A DNA stretch of 64,000 nt from Lawsonibacter faecis. Its GTDB lineage: Bacteria > Bacillota > Clostridia > Oscillospirales > Oscillospiraceae. The translations under genes and the position numbers were made by a program. Under the pieces are notes generated by a model. It was given only the letters and a program-made list of their open reading frames with translations, did no database searches and was not told where the DNA came from. Positions 41,629 to 50,495 of this stretch are shown here, piece by piece (position 1 is the first letter of the stretch; the number at the start of each line of letters is the position of its first letter). The DNA is taken from the NCBI RefSeq assembly GCF_014287675.1, contig NZ_JACOPQ010000012.1:58774-122773 (forward strand), given 5' to 3'.

Positions 41629-42900
41629 ATGAAAAAGCGTCTTTTAGCTCTTGTGATGGCCGGCGCCCTGACTCTGGGCCTGCTCGCCGGCTGCGGCAAC
41701 GACGGCGGCGGGAAGACCGGCGGCGAGACCAGCCCCTCCCCCTCGGCATCCACCCCCGCATCCCCCAGCGCGTCCACGCCTGCGGAGCCCTCCGCTCCCG
41801 TAGAGCCCTCCGCTCCCGTGGAGCCCTCCAGCGCCGCTTCCGGCACCTTTAAGATCGGCGGCGTGGGCCCCCTGACCGGCGACGCGGCCATCTACGGCCA
41901 GGCCGCCATGAACGGCGCCCAGATCGCGGTGGACGAGATCAACGCCCTGGGCGGCGCCGTCCAGTTCGAGTTCAAGCCGGAGGACGACGTGGCCGACGGC
42001 GAGACCTCCGTCAACGCCTACAATAACCTCATGGACTGGGGCATGCAGGCCCTGGTGGGCCCCGTCACCACCGGCGCCGCCATCTCCGTATCCGCCAAGC
42101 TCTATGAGGAGCGCGTATTCGGCCTGACCCCCTCCGCCTCCTCCACGGACGTCATCAGCGGCAAGGACAACGTCTATCAGGTCTGCTTCACCGACCCCAA
42201 CCAGGGCGTCGCCTCCGCCGACTACATCTCTGAAAACCTGGCGGGCAGCAAGGTCGCCGTGATCTACCGCAACGACGACGCCTACTCCCAGGGCATCCGC
42301 GACACCTTCGTGAAGCAGGCTGAGAGCAAGGGCCTGGAGGTGGTATACGAGGGCACCTTCACCAAGGACACCCAGACCGACTTCTCCGTCCAGCTCACCG
42401 GCGCTCAGTCCGCCGGAGCCACTGTGCTCTTCCTGCCCATCTACTACCAGCCCGCCTCCGTCATCCTCAACCAGGCCAACCAGATGGGCTACGCCCCCAC
42501 CTTCTTCGGCGTGGACGGCATGGACGGCATCCTGACCATGGAGGGCTTCGACACCAGTCTGGCCGAGGGCGTCATGCTGCTGACCCCCTTCTCCGCCGAC
42601 GCTGAGGACGCCCAGACCCAGTCCTTCGTCGCCAAGTACCAGGAGAAGCACGGCGAGACCCCCAACCAGTTCGCCGCCGACGGCTACGACGCCGTGTACA
42701 TCATCTATGCCGCCCTCAATGCCGCCGGCTGCACCGGTGATATGTCCGCCGAGGAGATCTGTGAGGCCCTGGTGGGCGTCATGACCTCCATCTCCGTGGA
42801 CGGCCTCACCGGCCAGGGCATGACCTGGTCCGCCACCGGCGAGGTATCCAAGGCTCCCCGCGCCGTGGTGATCAAGGACGGCGTGTACGTCACCCCCTGA
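41629..42900 (+). CDS. livJ: ABC transporter substrate-binding lipoprotein (branched-chain amino acid type)
   Basis: A 423-residue lipoprotein. The signal ends in the lipobox LLAGC, so Cys is lipidated and the protein stays on the outer face of the membrane. A Ser/Pro/Ala-rich linker of about 40 residues with imperfect PSAPVE repeats follows, then a Peripla_BP_6 domain (FKIGGVGPLTGDAAIYGQAAMNGA). It captures leucine, isoleucine, valine or a related amino acid or amide. ATG 41629 with AAGGAGG. It is the first gene of the operon and a strong hairpin follows, which should give it higher expression than the membrane components. Confidence 0.93.
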   Translation: MKKRLLALVMAGALTLGLLAGCGNDGGGKTGGETSPSPSASTPASPSASTPAEPSAPVEPSAPVEPSSAASGTFKIGGVGPLTGDAAIYGQAAMNGAQIAVDEINALGGAVQFEFKPEDDVADGETSVNAYNNLMDWGMQALVGPVTTGAAISVSAKLYEERVFGLTPSASSTDVISGKDNVYQVCFTDPNQGVASADYISENLAGSKVAVIYRNDDAYSQGIRDTFVKQAESKGLEVVYEGTFTKDTQTDFSVQLTGAQSAGATVLFLPIYYQPASVILNQANQMGYAPTFFGVDGMDGILTMEGFDTSLAEGVMLLTPFSADAEDAQTQSFVAKYQEKHGETPNQFAADGYDAVYIIYAALNAAGCTGDMSAEEICEALVGVMTSISVDGLTGQGMTWSATGEVSKAPRAVVIKDGVYVTP

Positions 42901-42929
42901 GGGCGGCGAAAAACAGGATTGACCGGAAC

Positions 42930-42958
42930 GGCTGCCGGGAGGTTTCCTCCCGGCAGCC
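42930..42958 (+). terminator. Intercistronic hairpin after the substrate-binding gene
   Basis: GGCTGCCGGGAGG, TTT, CCTCCCGGCAGCC: a perfect 13-bp stem with a three-base loop and a T run about 9 bases later. It is probably a partial terminator that sets the ratio of binding protein to permease. Confidence 0.7.
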
Positions 42959-43121
42959 ATCCGCTGTTTTTCCGGCGCGGGATGAGAAGTTTAGCGCGGC
43001 TGCGGCGGAACGTCTGCTTTTTCTATGGTGGAAACGTGGGCGGCAGGGGATGCCGCCCGGGTTTCTGCCATAGACGTACTGTGTGCAAGGTGTGTTTGTT
43101 TAGAAAAAGAGGTGTGACGAT

Positions 43122-44000
43122 ATGGAGTTTCTTTCCTACCTGATCAGCGGTATCAGTTTGGGAAGCGTGTATGCGATTATCGCATTGGGCTACACCATGG
43201 TCTACGGCATCGCCAAGATGCTGAACTTCGCCCACGGCGACGTAATCATGGTGGGCGGATACATTTCCTTCTGTGCGGTGTCCTATCTGGGTCTGCCCGG
43301 CTGGCTGTCCGTGCTGCTGGCTATGGCGGTCTGTACCGTGCTGGGCGTGGTCATCGAGGGGCTGGCCTACCGGCCCCTGCGGCAGGCCACCTCTCTGGCG
43401 GTACTCATCACCGCCATCGGCGTGAGTTACTTCCTGCAGAACGCGGCGCTGCTGATTTGGGGCGCGTCCCCCAAGGGGTACACCCCTGTGGTCAGCGGCC
43501 AGCTACCCCTCTTCGGCGGGCGGCTCACCATCTCCTACGTGACGCTGCTCACCGTGGGCGCGTGTATCGTCATCATGATCGCCCTGACGCTGTTCACGGG
43601 CAAGACCAAGATGGGCAAGGCCATGCGGGCCTGCTCGGAGAACAAGGCGGCGGCCCAGCTCATGGGCATCAACGTCAACCGCACCATCTCCCTCACCTTC
43701 GCCATCGGCTCCGCCCTGGCCGCGGTGGCGGGTGTGCTGCTTTGCTCCTTCTCCACCTCCCTGATGCCCACCACCGGCTCCATGCCGGGCATTAAGGCGT
43801 TCACCGCCGCCGTCTTCGGCGGCATCGGCTCCATCCCCGGCGCGTTTCTCGGCGGCATTCTGCTGGGCATCATCGAATCTCTGGCCAAGGCGTACATCTC
43901 CACCCAGCTTGCCAACGCCATCCTCTTCGCGGTGCTCATTGTGGTGCTGCTGGTGAAGCCCTCGGGCCTGCTGGGCAAGTACGTGCCCGAGAAAGTCTGA
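43122..44000 (+). CDS. livH: Branched-chain amino acid ABC permease LivH
   Basis: A 292-residue membrane protein with eight or so helices. It opens with the family hallmark SGISLGSVYAIIALGYTMVYGI and LNFAHGD, and carries the EAA-like cytoplasmic loop around GKAMRACSENKAAAQLMGINV. It forms half of the Liv channel. The ATG at 43122 follows a weak GAGGTG site. Followed 10 nt later by LivM. Confidence 0.93.
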   Translation: MEFLSYLISGISLGSVYAIIALGYTMVYGIAKMLNFAHGDVIMVGGYISFCAVSYLGLPGWLSVLLAMAVCTVLGVVIEGLAYRPLRQATSLAVLITAIGVSYFLQNAALLIWGASPKGYTPVVSGQLPLFGGRLTISYVTLLTVGACIVIMIALTLFTGKTKMGKAMRACSENKAAAQLMGINVNRTISLTFAIGSALAAVAGVLLCSFSTSLMPTTGSMPGIKAFTAAVFGGIGSIPGAFLGGILLGIIESLAKAYISTQLANAILFAVLIVVLLVKPSGLLGKYVPEKV

Positions 44001-44010
44001 GGTGGGCGGC

Positions 44011-45114
44011 ATGAAGAAGAATATGGGACGGCTGGGCCGTCTGAAAAAGACCACCAAGGTGGATTTCGCCACCTATCTGGGCGTCACCGCCGCGTTCATC
44101 GTGGTATCCATGCTGAGGGACCAGGGCGTGCTCACCCGCTCCCTCACCGGAATGCTGGTGCCCATCTGCTGCTACATCGTCATGGCGGTGTCCCTGAACC
44201 TGACAGTGGGCATCCTGGGCGAGCTGAGCCTGGGCCACGCGGGCTTTATGAGCGTGGGCGCCTTCACCGGCGTTATCACCGCCATGAGCCTTCAGAGCGC
44301 CATCCCCTTCGCCCCCGTGCGTCTGGCGGTGGCGATGATCGTGGGCGCCCTGTTTGCGGGTGTCGCGGGTCTTATCGTGGGGGTGCCCGTCCTGCGGCTG
44401 CGGGGAGATTACCTGGCCATCGTCACACTGGCCTTCGGCGAAATCATCAAGGAGCTCATCAACTGCCTGCTGGTGGGCTATGACGCCAAGGGCCTGCACA
44501 TCGCCTTCAATATCAGCGGCAGCCTGACCATCGACGACCTGAACATGGCCGAGGGCGGCATCGCCATCATCAAGGGCGCTCAGGGCGCCACGGGCACCAC
44601 CACCATCGCCTCCTTCGGGGCGGGCTTCGTGCTCATCATGCTCTCGCTGGTGATTATCCTCAATCTGGTGCGCAGCCGCTCCGGCAGGGCCATTATGGCC
44701 CTGCGGGACAACCGCATCGCCGCCGAGAGCGTGGGCATCAACATCACCAAGTACAAGCTGATGGCCTTCATCACCTCCGCCGCCCTGGCGGGGGCGGCCG
44801 GCGCGCTGTACGGCCTGAACTACTCCAACCTGGCGGCCAGCAAGTTCGACTTCAACACCTCCATCCTGGTGCTGGTGTACGTGGTGCTGGGCGGCCTTGG
44901 GAACATCTGGGGCTCCATCATCGCGGCGGCGGTGCTCTACATCCTGCCCGAGGCCCTGCGCGAGTTCTCCGACTACCGGATGCTGGTGTACGCCATCGTC
45001 CTGATCCTGGTCATGCTGGCCACCAACAACCCCACCATCAAGGGCCTGTTCGCCCGGCTGCGGGAGAAACTCACCCGCGGCCGCAAGGCCGAAGCGAAGG
45101 GAGGCGGGCGATAA
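44011..45114 (+). CDS. livM: Branched-chain amino acid ABC permease LivM
   Basis: A 367-residue second permease half. The family motif AVSLNLTVGILGELSLGHAGFMSVGAF and the coupling loop GRAIMALRDNRIAAESVGINI are present. ATG 44011 with GAGGTG five bases ahead; GTG 44002 is a weaker upstream choice. Its stop codon TAA overlaps the ATG of LivG (TAATG). Confidence 0.92.
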   Translation: MKKNMGRLGRLKKTTKVDFATYLGVTAAFIVVSMLRDQGVLTRSLTGMLVPICCYIVMAVSLNLTVGILGELSLGHAGFMSVGAFTGVITAMSLQSAIPFAPVRLAVAMIVGALFAGVAGLIVGVPVLRLRGDYLAIVTLAFGEIIKELINCLLVGYDAKGLHIAFNISGSLTIDDLNMAEGGIAIIKGAQGATGTTTIASFGAGFVLIMLSLVIILNLVRSRSGRAIMALRDNRIAAESVGINITKYKLMAFITSAALAGAAGALYGLNYSNLAASKFDFNTSILVLVYVVLGGLGNIWGSIIAAAVLYILPEALREFSDYRMLVYAIVLILVMLATNNPTIKGLFARLREKLTRGRKAEAKGGGR

Positions 45115-45965
45115 TGGGCAGAGCGGAACGACCCCGGACCAAGCTGGTCCCCGTACCCGCCACCAACTTCATTCCCGAGCGGGACGTGGATAAATCCCCC
45201 ATCCTGGAGGCCAGGCACCTGGGGATCGACTTCGGCGGCCTCACCGCCGTGAACGAGTTCGACATGGCCATCGGCCGTACCGAGATCGCGGGTCTCATCG
45301 GCCCCAACGGCGCGGGTAAGACCACCGTCTTCAACCTGCTGACCAAGGTGTACCAGCCCACCCGAGGCACCATACTGCTGGACGGCGTGGACACCGCGGG
45401 GAAGACCACCGTCCAGGTGAACAAGATGGGGATCGCCCGGACCTTCCAGAACATCCGCCTTTTCAACAACCTCAGCGTGGAGGACAATGTGAAGATCGGC
45501 CTGCACAACCACATCAAGTACGGTATGTGGCAGGGCATCTTCCGCCTGCCGGGGTACTGGAAGGAGGAGAAAATTGCCCATGACCGGGCGATGGAGCTTC
45601 TCTCCATTTTCGACATGCAGGACCTGGCCTCCCACCAGGCGGGCAGCCTGCCCTACGGCGCCCAGCGGCGGCTGGAGATCGTCCGGGCTCTGGCCACCAA
45701 CCCCTCCCTCCTGCTGCTGGATGAGCCGGCTGCGGGCATGAACCCCTCCGAGACGGCGGAGCTGATGGATAACATCGTCAAAATACGGGACACCTTCCAG
45801 ATCGCCGTCCTCCTCATCGAGCACGACATGAGCCTCGTGATGGGCATCTGTGAGGGCATCTGCGTCTTAAACTTCGGCCAGATCATCGCCAAGGGCACTC
45901 CCGACGAAATCAGGAACAACCCCGAGGTCATCAAGGCGTACCTCGGCACCAAGGGGGAGGAGTAG
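45114..45965 (+). CDS. livG: Branched-chain amino acid ABC ATPase LivG
   Basis: A 283-residue ATPase. Walker A GPNGAGKTT, the Q-loop, signature LPYGAQRRLEIVRAL and Walker B LLLLDEPAAGMNP followed by the switch His in IEHDMSLVM. About 35 extra residues before the ATPase fold (MGRAERPRTKLVPVPATN) are not typical of LivG. The start overlaps the livM stop. Confidence 0.94.
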   Translation: MGRAERPRTKLVPVPATNFIPERDVDKSPILEARHLGIDFGGLTAVNEFDMAIGRTEIAGLIGPNGAGKTTVFNLLTKVYQPTRGTILLDGVDTAGKTTVQVNKMGIARTFQNIRLFNNLSVEDNVKIGLHNHIKYGMWQGIFRLPGYWKEEKIAHDRAMELLSIFDMQDLASHQAGSLPYGAQRRLEIVRALATNPSLLLLDEPAAGMNPSETAELMDNIVKIRDTFQIAVLLIEHDMSLVMGICEGICVLNFGQIIAKGTPDEIRNNPEVIKAYLGTKGEE

Positions 45966-45967
45966 GC

Positions 45968-46675
45968 ATGGCAATGCTGGACGTAAAGGACATCAACGTA
46001 TACTACGGGGCCATTCACGCGGTGAAGGACATCTCCTTCCATGTGGACGAGGGTGAGGTGGTCACCCTCATCGGCGCCAACGGCGCGGGCAAATCCACCA
46101 TTCTGAAGACGGTCTCGGGCCTGCTGCGCAGCCGCACGGGCTCAGTCACCTTCCTGGAATCGAACATCGGCGGCGTGCCCGCCCACAAGATCATCTCCCG
46201 GGGGCTGGCCCAGGTGCCCGAGGGACGGGCGGTCTTCCTCCAGATGACCGTGGAGGAGAATCTGGAAATGGGCGGGTTCACCCGGCCGGGCAGCGAGATT
46301 GATCCGGGGCTGGAGAAGGTCTACGACCTCTTTCCCAGGCTCAAGGAGCGGCGCAGGCAGATCGCGGGCACCCTCTCCGGCGGCGAGCAGCAGATGCTGG
46401 CCATGGGCAGGGCCCTCATGTCCAAGCCCAGGCTCCTCATGCTCGACGAGCCGTCCATGGGCCTCGCGCCCATCCTGGTGGAGCAGATCTTCGACATCAT
46501 CCGCACCATGCACCAGGCCGGTACCACCATCCTTCTGGTGGAGCAGAACGCCCAGATGGCGCTCAGCGTGGCCGACAGGGGATATGTGCTGGAGACCGGG
46601 CGAATCGTCACCACCGGGACGGGAGCAGACCTGCTGGAGGACGAGAGCGTGAAGAAGGCGTATCTGGGCGGGTAA
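45968..46675 (+). CDS. livF: Branched-chain amino acid ABC ATPase LivF
   Basis: A 235-residue ATPase with Walker A GANGAGKST, signature LSGGEQQMLAMGRALM, Walker B LLMLDEPSMGLAP and switch residue in LVEQNAQMAL (the LivF-type Q). It pairs with LivG. ATG 45968, two bases after the livG stop. Confidence 0.95.
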   Translation: MAMLDVKDINVYYGAIHAVKDISFHVDEGEVVTLIGANGAGKSTILKTVSGLLRSRTGSVTFLESNIGGVPAHKIISRGLAQVPEGRAVFLQMTVEENLEMGGFTRPGSEIDPGLEKVYDLFPRLKERRRQIAGTLSGGEQQMLAMGRALMSKPRLLMLDEPSMGLAPILVEQIFDIIRTMHQAGTTILLVEQNAQMALSVADRGYVLETGRIVTTGTGADLLEDESVKKAYLGG

Positions 46676-46698
46676 GCGAGATTTTTCCATACAGTATC

Positions 46699-46734
46699 AA
46701 CGAGCGGCCTCCCCTGCCGGGGAGGCCGCTCGTT
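46699..46734 (+). terminator. Terminator of the liv operon
   Basis: AACGAGCGGCCTCCCC, TGCC loop, exact complement ending in CGTT, then TGAG. A 16-bp perfect stem. Confidence 0.8.
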
Positions 46735-46740
46735 TGAGCT

Positions 46741-46830
46741 TGTCAAAGAAGCCCTTCGAGGCTTCTTTGACAGAAGGCTGCATGACGGATGGGGCTCAAT
46801 TCTTGGCAAAAAGCCGCCCCATCCGTCATG
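46741..46830. repeat. Two further long inverted repeats after the liv operon
   Basis: TGTCAAAGAAGCC (46741-46753) pairs exactly with GGCTTCTTTGACA (46760-46772), and CATGACGGATGGGGC (46781-46795) pairs exactly with GCCCCATCCGTCATG (46816-46830). Together with the terminator just before, this makes three stems in about 130 nt with no gene. Confidence 0.8.
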
Positions 46831-46906
46831 AGAAGCGTCAATTCTGGGGCGCATGTCCCCGGAAATGACAGATTTAGAATTTATTTTGTCGTCCGCGACT
46901 TATGGA

Positions 46907-48166
46907 TTATTCCCCGTCAGGCAATCCGGTGAGCCAGCGGCGGGCCATGTCGAAGGCGTGGGAGGCTGAGGTGATACGGATGCGCTCCCGGCCCATGCCC
47001 TGGTGCAGGGTGCGCACGCGCACGCCGTCGGGGGCGGCCAGGGCCACGTAGACGAGGCCCACGGGGTTGCCCCGGTCGTCCGGGTCGGGCCCGGCCACGC
47101 CGGTGACGGCAAGCGCCAGGTCGCAGCCCAGGACCTTCCGCGCGCCCCGGGCCATGGCGGCGGCCACCTGTTCGCTCACCGCGCCGTACTCCTCCAGCAG
47201 CGCCTGGGGCACACCCAGGACGTTTTGCTTGACCTCGTTCGTGTAGCTCACCACGCCTCCCTTGAAGACGGCGGACGCGCCCGGCAGGTCGGTCATGCGC
47301 TTCGCCGCCAGCCCGCCTGTGCAGGACTCGGCGCAGCCCAGGGTGAGGCCCTTGAGCTTGAGGTGCATGGCCACCACCTGCTCCAAACTGTCCACGTCGG
47401 CCCCGTAGACCAGGGGGCCGAACATCTCGCACAGCTCCTTCTCCACCGGGGCGATGAGGGCCTGGGCTTCGCCCAGGGTATCCGCCTTGGCGGTGATGCG
47501 CAGCTCCACCTCGCCGGTCTTGGCGTAGGGGGCCAGGGTGGGGTTTTGCATGGAGTTCATCCTGTCCCGGAGCCGGGCCTCCACCGAGGACTCGCCCATG
47601 CCGAAAATCCGCAGGGTGCGGGAGGCGATGGTGCCGTCGGACAGGGAGCGGAGGTAGGGGGCGGCCCGGTGCTCGAACATGGGCGCGCACTCGCTGGGGG
47701 GGCCGGGGAGCATAATGACGTGGACGCCGTCCGCTTCGAACGCGCAGCCGGGGGCGGTGCCCCAGTCGTTGGAGAGGATGGTGCAGCCCTCTGGGAGATA
47801 TGCCTGCTGGAGGTTGTTCTCCGTCATGGGGCGGTTGGTGTGGAGCCGGTCGAAGTAGGCCCGGATGCGTGCGGCGGACTCCTCGTCATAGACCAGCTTT
47901 TTGCCGAAGCACTCGGCCAGAACGTTCTTCGTCAGGTCGTCGCAGGTGGGGCCCAGGCCGCCGGTGGTGATGATGATGTCCGCGCGGGTCTTGGCGAGGG
48001 CCACGGCGGCCTTGAGCCGCTCCGGGTTGTCGCCCACCACCGTGTGGTAAAAGACGTTGATGCCCAGGGCCGAGAGGCCCTTGGAGAGCATCTGCGCGTC
48101 AGTATTGGCGATATTGCCGAGGAGCAGTTCCGTACCGACTGCGATCAGTTCTGCGTTGTGGGACAT
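46907..48166 (-). CDS. cinA: CinA family protein (NMN deamidase / ADP-ribose pyrophosphatase)
   Basis: A 419-residue two-domain protein. The N-terminal part is a MoaB/MogA-like COG1058 domain (LIAVGTELLLGNIANTDAQ, TGGLGPTCDDLTK), the C-terminal part a PncC/CinA domain (AESCTGGLAAKRMTDLPGAS, VTGVAGPDPDDRGNPVGL). The family hydrolyses ADP-ribose and deamidates nicotinamide mononucleotide, helping recycle NAD. ATG 48166 with an AGGTC/GGAGG-type site (GGAGGTC). The gene's first 21 codons and its upstream region are duplicated at 48296-48481. Confidence 0.93.
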   Translation of the reverse strand: MSHNAELIAVGTELLLGNIANTDAQMLSKGLSALGINVFYHTVVGDNPERLKAAVALAKTRADIIITTGGLGPTCDDLTKNVLAECFGKKLVYDEESAARIRAYFDRLHTNRPMTENNLQQAYLPEGCTILSNDWGTAPGCAFEADGVHVIMLPGPPSECAPMFEHRAAPYLRSLSDGTIASRTLRIFGMGESSVEARLRDRMNSMQNPTLAPYAKTGEVELRITAKADTLGEAQALIAPVEKELCEMFGPLVYGADVDSLEQVVAMHLKLKGLTLGCAESCTGGLAAKRMTDLPGASAVFKGGVVSYTNEVKQNVLGVPQALLEEYGAVSEQVAAAMARGARKVLGCDLALAVTGVAGPDPDDRGNPVGLVYVALAAPDGVRVRTLHQGMGRERIRITSASHAFDMARRWLTGLPDGE

Positions 48167-48290
48167 GGTAAAGACCTCCAAACCGCCAATACTGACCCCG
48201 GCGCGGGTGCGCCGGAGCCGGAGGCGGATTCACTCCGCCCCGGCGATAAAATAAAATAGACGGGGGCCCCCGGGCAATCAGGAATTGCAC
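48104..48290. repeat. Tandem duplication copy 1 (5' end of cinA and its upstream region)
   Basis: This segment and 48296-48481 are nearly identical, offset by 192 bases (191 after one single-base indel). It contains the start of cinA, its ribosome binding site and a palindromic element (GGCGGATTCACTCCGCC at 48223-48239). Confidence 0.9.
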
Positions 48291-48358
48291 GGGGCATTGG
48301 CGATATTGCCGAGGAGCAGCTGCGTACCGACTGCGATCAGTTCTGCGTTGTGGGACAT
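48278..48358 (-). pseudogene. Truncated duplicate of the cinA 5' end
   Basis: In duplication copy 2 the cinA ATG (48358) and its GGAGGTC site are kept. The frame matches the real gene for about 21 codons, apart from Glu to Gln at residue 13, then runs out of the repeat and stops: MSHNAELIAVGTQLLLGNIA and six more residues ending PCNS. It is a 26-codon frame, probably a by-product, but with a good start it could be translated ahead of the true cinA. Confidence 0.6.
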
Positions 48359-48481
48359 GGTAAAGACCTCCAAACCGCCAATACTGACCCCGGCGCGGGT
48401 GCGCCGGAGCCGGGGGCGGATTCACTCCGCCCCGGCGATAAAATAAAATAGGCAGGGGCCCCGCGCAATCAGGAATTGCAC
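48296..48481. repeat. Tandem duplication copy 2
   Basis: Second copy of the cinA-start segment, lying between thiI and cinA. Differences from copy 1 are few: a two-base change in codon 12-13, one A/G in the GCC-rich stem and the block around 48452-48462. Confidence 0.9.
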
Positions 48482-48491
48482 TTCGTCCCCT

Positions 48492-49673
48492 TTATGCCTC
48501 GCTCATATTGACCTGAATCCGCTCAATGCCGTCGTACGCCTCCTGGACCAGGGCGTCGATGTCCAGCACGGCCTCGGCCTCCTCAATTTCGCCGGGGAGG
48601 GGGCGCAGGCGGGGGTGCCGGGGGGTGAAGACCGTGCAGCAGTCCTCATAGGGGAGGATGGAGGTCTCGAAGGTGCCGATTTTCCGGGCAATGCGGACAA
48701 TCTCCTCCTTGTCCATGCCCACCACCGGGCGGAGGACCGGCAGATCGCAGACCGCTCCGGTGAGGCGCATGGCCTCCATCGTCTGGCTGGCCACCTGGCC
48801 CAGGCTCTCGCCGGTGACGATGGCCCCGGCCTTCACCCGGTCCGCCACCCTGAGGGCGATGCGCATCATGAAGCGGCGCATGAGCAGGGTGAACAGCTCC
48901 TCCGGACAGGCGCGGCGCAGCTCCTCCTGAATTTTGGTAAATGGGACCACATGGACGGTCAGCTTGCCGCACCAGGGGGTGATGAGCCGGGCCAGCTCAA
49001 TGACCTTGTCCTTCGCCTCGGGGGAGGTGTAGGGGTAGGAGTAGAAGTGGACCATCTCCAGGGCGATGCCCCGCTTGGCGATCATCCAGGAGGCCACCGG
49101 GGAGTCGATGCCGCCGGAGAGGAGGCTCACCGCCCGGCCGCCGATGCCTACCGGCAGGCCGCCCGCCCCGGGCTCCGGGTCGGCGTGGACAAAAGCGGCG
49201 TAGTCCCGGACCTCCAGGTGGACGGTGAGGTCGGGGTGGTGCATGTCGGCGGTGAGATGGGGAAAGGCGTCGTGCAGCTCGCCGCCAACGTACTGGGCCA
49301 GCTGGATACTGGTCATGGGGAAGGACTTGTCCGCCCGCTTGGCCTCCACCTTGAAGGACCTGGCCGCCATGAGCTGGTCGCAGAGGTAGGTCTTGGCGGT
49401 CTCCAGCATCTCATGCTTGTCCTTGCCGCAGGCCCGGGCGCGGCTGAGGCCCACCACGCCGAAGAGCTTCTTCATGGCCTCCCACGCTCCGTCCATGTCG
49501 CAGGAGTCATCCCTGGGCTCCACGTACATGGTGGACTGCTTGGAGTACACCCGGAACGCCCCGTGGGGCCTCAGCCGGCGCATGGCGTTGGAGATGAGCT
49601 TATCCTCAAAGGAACGGCGGTTCAGGCCCTTCAGGACCAGCTCGCCCAGCTTCATGAGTATGATCTCGTTCAA
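48492..49673 (-). CDS. thiI: tRNA 4-thiouridine synthase ThiI
   Basis: A 393-residue protein with THUMP domain in the N-terminal 165 residues and the PP-loop ATPase after it (LLSGGIDSPVASWMIAKRG), ending with the family's DCCTVFTPRHP. There is no C-terminal rhodanese, as in many Firmicutes. The enzyme adenylates U8 of tRNA and inserts sulfur; it may also serve thiamine synthesis. I place the start at TTG 49673 (NEIILMKLGELVLKGLNR) because AAGGGG lies nine bases ahead and this matches the family's MKEIILxKxGE start; the in-frame ATG in EIILM would lose it. The frame upstream reads into spacer. Confidence 0.92.
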   Translation of the reverse strand: MNEIILMKLGELVLKGLNRRSFEDKLISNAMRRLRPHGAFRVYSKQSTMYVEPRDDSCDMDGAWEAMKKLFGVVGLSRARACGKDKHEMLETAKTYLCDQLMAARSFKVEAKRADKSFPMTSIQLAQYVGGELHDAFPHLTADMHHPDLTVHLEVRDYAAFVHADPEPGAGGLPVGIGGRAVSLLSGGIDSPVASWMIAKRGIALEMVHFYSYPYTSPEAKDKVIELARLITPWCGKLTVHVVPFTKIQEELRRACPEELFTLLMRRFMMRIALRVADRVKAGAIVTGESLGQVASQTMEAMRLTGAVCDLPVLRPVVGMDKEEIVRIARKIGTFETSILPYEDCCTVFTPRHPRLRPLPGEIEEAEAVLDIDALVQEAYDGIERIQVNMSEA

Positions 49674-49860
49674 AATAAAAAACCCCTTAAACATTGTAGA
49701 AAAATAAATAAGCAGAGAGGACAGCGGGCCGCGCGCTTCACCCTGCACCCGCGGCAGAGGGCCTTTCCCACGGGGAAACGGCGGCGGGGCGCGGCCCTGA
49801 AGGATACGGGGACGAACTCCGGCTGCGGGGAGGCCGGGGCGCATCGGATGGGCGGCCTTG

Positions 49861-50313
49861 CTACAGGCCCCGGCGGGCCAGCTCCTTTTTGACAACATTG
49901 GTAATAATTTCCTGACCCTCGGGGGATTTAAGCACCTCCAGAGCCATCGTACGCAGGGCGTCCTGGGCCTGCTTCCCGGCCAGGAAGGTGTCCAGCAGGG
50001 TAGCCTGCGGGGCCTCGGTGCTCTTGGGCGTCTTTGGCGCGGCTGCGGGGGCGGGGACGAAGCCCTTCTCCCCCGCGTCCATGTCCATCCAATCCTCCTG
50101 GCGGGTGCGGTCGTTGCTCTCGCCCCGGAGATAGAACAGGGACACGCCGAAATAGGCGGCGATTTTGGCCTGCTGCTCCTTGGTGGGCGTCTGGCGGCCG
50201 GTCTCAAACTTTTCAAGGGCGCCCTTGGGAAAATGTAGGGCGGCGGCGAGGGCGGGACGGCTCAAATTCGCCTCGGTGCGGAGCGCTTCAATACGCTGTG
50301 CCAGGGTGACCAT
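49861..50313 (-). CDS. XRE-family helix-turn-helix protein
   Basis: A 150-residue protein. Residues 5-65 are a Cro/C1-type helix-turn-helix (IEALRTEANLSRPALAAALHFPKGALEKFETG). A linker rich in Ala/Pro/Lys follows (APAAAPKTPKSTEAP), then a helical tail. It resembles small chromosomal XRE regulators rather than a phage repressor. A GGAGGTT site precedes the ATG. It lies between the YifB gene and thiI; its targets are unknown. The spacer to thiI (49674-49860) contains only GC-rich sequence. Confidence 0.82.
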   Translation of the reverse strand: MVTLAQRIEALRTEANLSRPALAAALHFPKGALEKFETGRQTPTKEQQAKIAAYFGVSLFYLRGESNDRTRQEDWMDMDAGEKGFVPAPAAAPKTPKSTEAPQATLLDTFLAGKQAQDALRTMALEVLKSPEGQEIITNVVKKELARRGL

Positions 50314-50495
50314 GGGGTAACCTCCTCAAAGACAGAAAAATTAGAATATTTGAAGAAACAGGATGCGGGTTGCCATGCCGCGCAGGCGGTCCGCAATGAA
50401 GCGGCGGCAACGGAGGGAGCCGCCCGACAGGGCGGCAGAGGTGCGTGGGCGAATGGCGGGGCGCTTCCAACGCAAAGGGCCTTTCCCCGGCGAGG

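Noticed and set aside
48099..48425. A 108-codon frame with an internal repeated peptide
   Set aside because: The peptide repeat comes only from the tandem DNA duplication; the frame is not that of cinA.
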